Source: Natronomonas sp. (GTDB lineage Archaea; Halobacteriota; Halobacteria; Halobacteriales; Haloarculaceae). Taken from it: a stretch of DNA of 6,418 bases. Made by a program: the position numbers and the translations under genes. Location: the NCBI GenBank assembly GCA_007135435.1, contig SLIW01000239.1:1-6418 (forward strand), in the 5' to 3' direction. The notes beneath the pieces are model-generated. The model searched no databases. It had not been told where the DNA came from and saw only the letters and a list, made by a program, of their open reading frames with translations. Positions 4,689-6,418 of the stretch are shown here, piece after piece (within the stretch, counting starts at the first letter, position 1; the number at the start of each line of letters is the position of its first letter).

Positions 4689-6179
4689 TCAATCAGCGGT
4701 CGGCCCACCGTCGCCTTCCGTCCTCCAGAACCGCCGCGAGTGCGTCTCGACCGCCTCGTCACCGGGCGCGCTCGTCGCCAGGCTCACGGCCACGAAGATG
4801 ACGTAGGCGATGACGACGCCCACGAACCCGTAGTGCATCCCGAAGGTGTAGGCGGGCGGGATGTACTCGAGGAAGAACAGGATCGTGATCCCGGGGCCGA
4901 GGGCGAGCGAGGCCGCCGCCCCGGCCCTCGTTGCCCGCCCCCAGTAGGCGCCGAGGAAGACCGGCGCGGAGGTCGTGCCGAAGCCGACGACGGCGAAGGC
5001 GATGAGGTCGAAGATGCCGGCGGGCCGCAGCCAGGCGAGGCCGAGCGCGAACGCGATGACGACGACCAGAAGCCCCTGGGTGACCCGGACCTCGCGTCGC
5101 TGGCTCGCGTCGGGGTCGACGAACTCCCGGTAGACGTCCCGGCTGGCCATCGAACTCATCGTCAGCGCGACGGAGTCGGCCGTCGACATGATGGCGGCCG
5201 TCGCGCCCGCCATCGCGACGCCGAAGACGACGGGATGCATCAGCGCGTCCACGAGCAGGGGCACGACGTAGTCGGGGTTGTCGGGCATCGGGATGACGCC
5301 CAGCGACCACGCGCCCAGGACGGCGCCGAAGAAGTACACGGGGATCGCGACGAGGGCGAAGAGGAACCCGGAGTCGCGCATCGTCCGACCGCTCGCCGCC
5401 GAGAAGTACCGCTGGATCGTGTGGGGATAGCCGGGGACGCCGGCGGTGAACGCCAGCGCGGCCGTGATCACGAACAGCGGCGTCCACGCCCCGACGGGGC
5501 CGACCATCTCGTAGAGGCCGGGGGTCTCGCCGGCGGCGCCCTCGGCGACGGCCGTCGGGTCGAGGACGACGAGCACGTAGAGGACGACCCCCGCGAGGAC
5601 GCCGAACAGCACCGCCGACTGGATGGCGTCCGACCAGATCACCCCGCGGTAGCCCGCGATGTGGATGTAGACGAGCATGAAGACGGCCATCAGGACGACG
5701 GCCTGCAGGTACGGGATGCCGAGGAGCGCGTCGAGGGCGACGCCGCCACCGATGAGCTGGCCGGCGATCATCGCGACCATGAACACGCCGGTGACCGCGA
5801 GGTAGAGCGCGCCGAGCAGCGGGCTCTCGTAGCGCTCGCGGACGTACTCCGAGGGCGTCACGACGCCCATCCGGGACCCGATCTCGTGGAGGGTGACCCC
5901 GACGGTGGCGAAGACCAGGGTGTAGAAGACGGCGGCGATGGCCAGGAACGAGAACGCCCCGAGCCCGGTCCCGACGGTCGTGGCGCCGATCCCGAAGACG
6001 GTGAACGCGCTCAGCACCGTCGCCACGAGGGTCAACCCGAGGACGACCGTCCCGACCGTCCGGTCGGCCACGTAGAAGTCCGCCGGCGTGTGCTCGGTGA
6101 ACCGCGAGGCGTAGACGCCCACCAGGAGGACCCCCAGCAGGTAGATCCCGAAGATGGCCTGAGCGATCGTGACCGGCAT
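4689..6179 (-). CDS. Sodium:solute symporter (SSS family)
   Basis: A 496-residue, strongly hydrophobic permease with about 13 membrane segments, the normal size for the SSS family (PutP/PanF/SGLT type). It should couple Na+ entry to uptake of an organic solute whose identity the sequence does not reveal. Supporting motifs are GYRGVIWSDAIQ (176-187), matching the family GGxxAVxWTDxxQ pattern; PHTIQRYFSA (252-261); and AIMSTADSVALTMSS (329-343), where S332/T333 correspond to the Na+-binding Ser-Thr of PutP, followed by DVYREF. I place the start at ATG 6179, where the first helix begins at once (MPVTIAQAIFGIYLLG) behind a ribosome binding site. The longer frame to 6236 overlaps the upstream gene out of frame. 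The gene lies one base after the preceding stop, so the two are probably co-transcribed. The soluble C-terminal tail is short and ends GGPTAD. Confidence 0.93.
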   Translation of the reverse strand: MPVTIAQAIFGIYLLGVLLVGVYASRFTEHTPADFYVADRTVGTVVLGLTLVATVLSAFTVFGIGATTVGTGLGAFSFLAIAAVFYTLVFATVGVTLHEIGSRMGVVTPSEYVRERYESPLLGALYLAVTGVFMVAMIAGQLIGGGVALDALLGIPYLQAVVLMAVFMLVYIHIAGYRGVIWSDAIQSAVLFGVLAGVVLYVLVVLDPTAVAEGAAGETPGLYEMVGPVGAWTPLFVITAALAFTAGVPGYPHTIQRYFSAASGRTMRDSGFLFALVAIPVYFFGAVLGAWSLGVIPMPDNPDYVVPLLVDALMHPVVFGVAMAGATAAIMSTADSVALTMSSMASRDVYREFVDPDASQRREVRVTQGLLVVVIAFALGLAWLRPAGIFDLIAFAVVGFGTTSAPVFLGAYWGRATRAGAAASLALGPGITILFFLEYIPPAYTFGMHYGFVGVVIAYVIFVAVSLATSAPGDEAVETHSRRFWRTEGDGGPTAD

Positions 6180-6180
6180 C

Positions 6181-6418
6181 TCAGGCGTCCTCGAGTGGTT
6201 CGGTCCCGTCGTCTCGCTCGTCGGTCGGTTCCGCACCCGGCGCCTCGATTCCGGTGGTCAGCGGTCCGTCGTCGCCGGTCCTGCTCTCGCTCGAGGGCTC
6301 GGCCGTGTCGGTCCGTTCGGACTCCGCCGTGCCGGTTCGTTCGGACTCCGCCGTGCCGGTTCGTTCGGACTCCGCCGTGCCGGTTCGTTCGGACTCCGCC
6401 GTGCCGGTTCGTTCGGAC
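6181..6418 (-). CDS. C-terminal tail of the gene upstream of the symporter, possibly DUF3311 (partial)
   Basis: The minus strand is open from the right window edge to TGA at 6183-6181, one base before the symporter ATG. The 78 visible residues start with the octapeptide SERTGTAE repeated, then an acidic low-complexity stretch ending PLEDA. No conserved domain is in view. Small two-helix DUF3311 proteins are commonly encoded directly before SSS symporters (as in Bacillus subtilis yhjC-yhjB and in haloarchaea), so this may be the extended tail of one. That identity rests on context only. Consistent codon use and the tight junction to the symporter support the frame itself. Confidence 0.65.
   Translation of the reverse strand, partial: SERTGTAESERTGTAESERTGTAESERTGTAESERTDTAEPSSESRTGDDGPLTTGIEAPGAEPTDERDDGTEPLEDA
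6188..6192 (-). promoter_or_regulatory. Ribosome binding site for the symporter
   Basis: Read on the minus strand, GAGGA lies 8 nt before the ATG at 6179, inside the final codons of the upstream gene. It supports this start over the longer frame to 6236. Confidence 0.55.
6307..6418 (-). repeat. 24-bp tandem repeat at the right edge, encoding SERTGTAE
   Basis: On the + strand the unit begins gccggttcgttcgg and ends actccgccgt (24 bp). Copies lie at 6331-6354, 6355-6378 and 6379-6402, with 16 bases of a further identical copy at 6403-6418 cut by the window end. A copy with two mismatches is at 6307-6330. The period is eight codons, so the frame is preserved. The array probably continues beyond the window. 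Confidence 0.93.

Noticed and set aside
4759..5487. 242-codon minus-strand frame within the symporter gene
   Set aside because: Arg/Pro-rich shadow of the hydrophobic SSS frame.
6180..6236. N-terminal extension of the symporter to ATG 6236
   Set aside because: The added 19 residues are polar, overlap the upstream coding frame and lie before a ribosome binding site placed for ATG 6179.
1..6418. tRNA, rRNA, insertion sequence or integration site
   Set aside because: No tRNA cloverleaf, rRNA segment, transposase motif or terminal inverted repeat pair was found by eye in the window.

Overview
The window looks like a chromosome segment from a haloarchaeon (class Halobacteria). Codon third positions are overwhelmingly G or C, the soluble proteins are rich in Asp and Glu, and neighbouring genes are joined by GTGA/ATGA start-stop overlaps. 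The first half encodes the haloarchaeal form of respiratory complex I, in which NuoC and NuoD are fused and sit directly before NuoH and NuoI. I cannot name the genus from sequence alone.

Layout. Bases 1-87 are the end of the gene before nuoCD, probably nuoB. Then come nuoCD (84-1760), nuoH (1761-2924), a 40-codon repeat-encoded reading frame (2921-3043) and nuoI (3040-3501), all on the + strand and all touching or overlapping. From 3502 to about 3925 there is a gap with no recognisable gene and visibly lower GC. It is followed by an MNT/HEPN pair: an intact nucleotidyltransferase antitoxin gene (mntA-like, 3954-4247), and a hepT-like toxin gene (4244-4587) broken by an apparent one-base deletion. 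Converging on it from the right is a sodium:solute symporter gene (4689-6179, - strand). This is preceded by the C-terminal tail of a partial gene (6181-6418), which by context may be a DUF3311 protein.

How the genes fit together. NuoB, NuoCD and NuoI belong to the hydrophilic electron-transfer arm of complex I. NuoH is the membrane subunit that forms the quinone chamber with them. The expected next genes (nuoJ to nuoN, for the membrane proton-pumping arm) are absent, so the cluster is either split in this genome or was interrupted here. The toxin-antitoxin remnant and the low-GC gap mark that breakpoint.

The most unusual feature is that tandem repeats of different sequence (6, 12, 30 and 24 bp, all multiples of 3) sit at successive gene boundaries. 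They form a Gly-Ser tail before nuoCD, an iterated Met-Ala-Val-Asp leader on NuoH, an Asn/Pro-rich 40-residue frame that exactly bridges the nuoH stop and the nuoI start, and an octapeptide tail just before the symporter.
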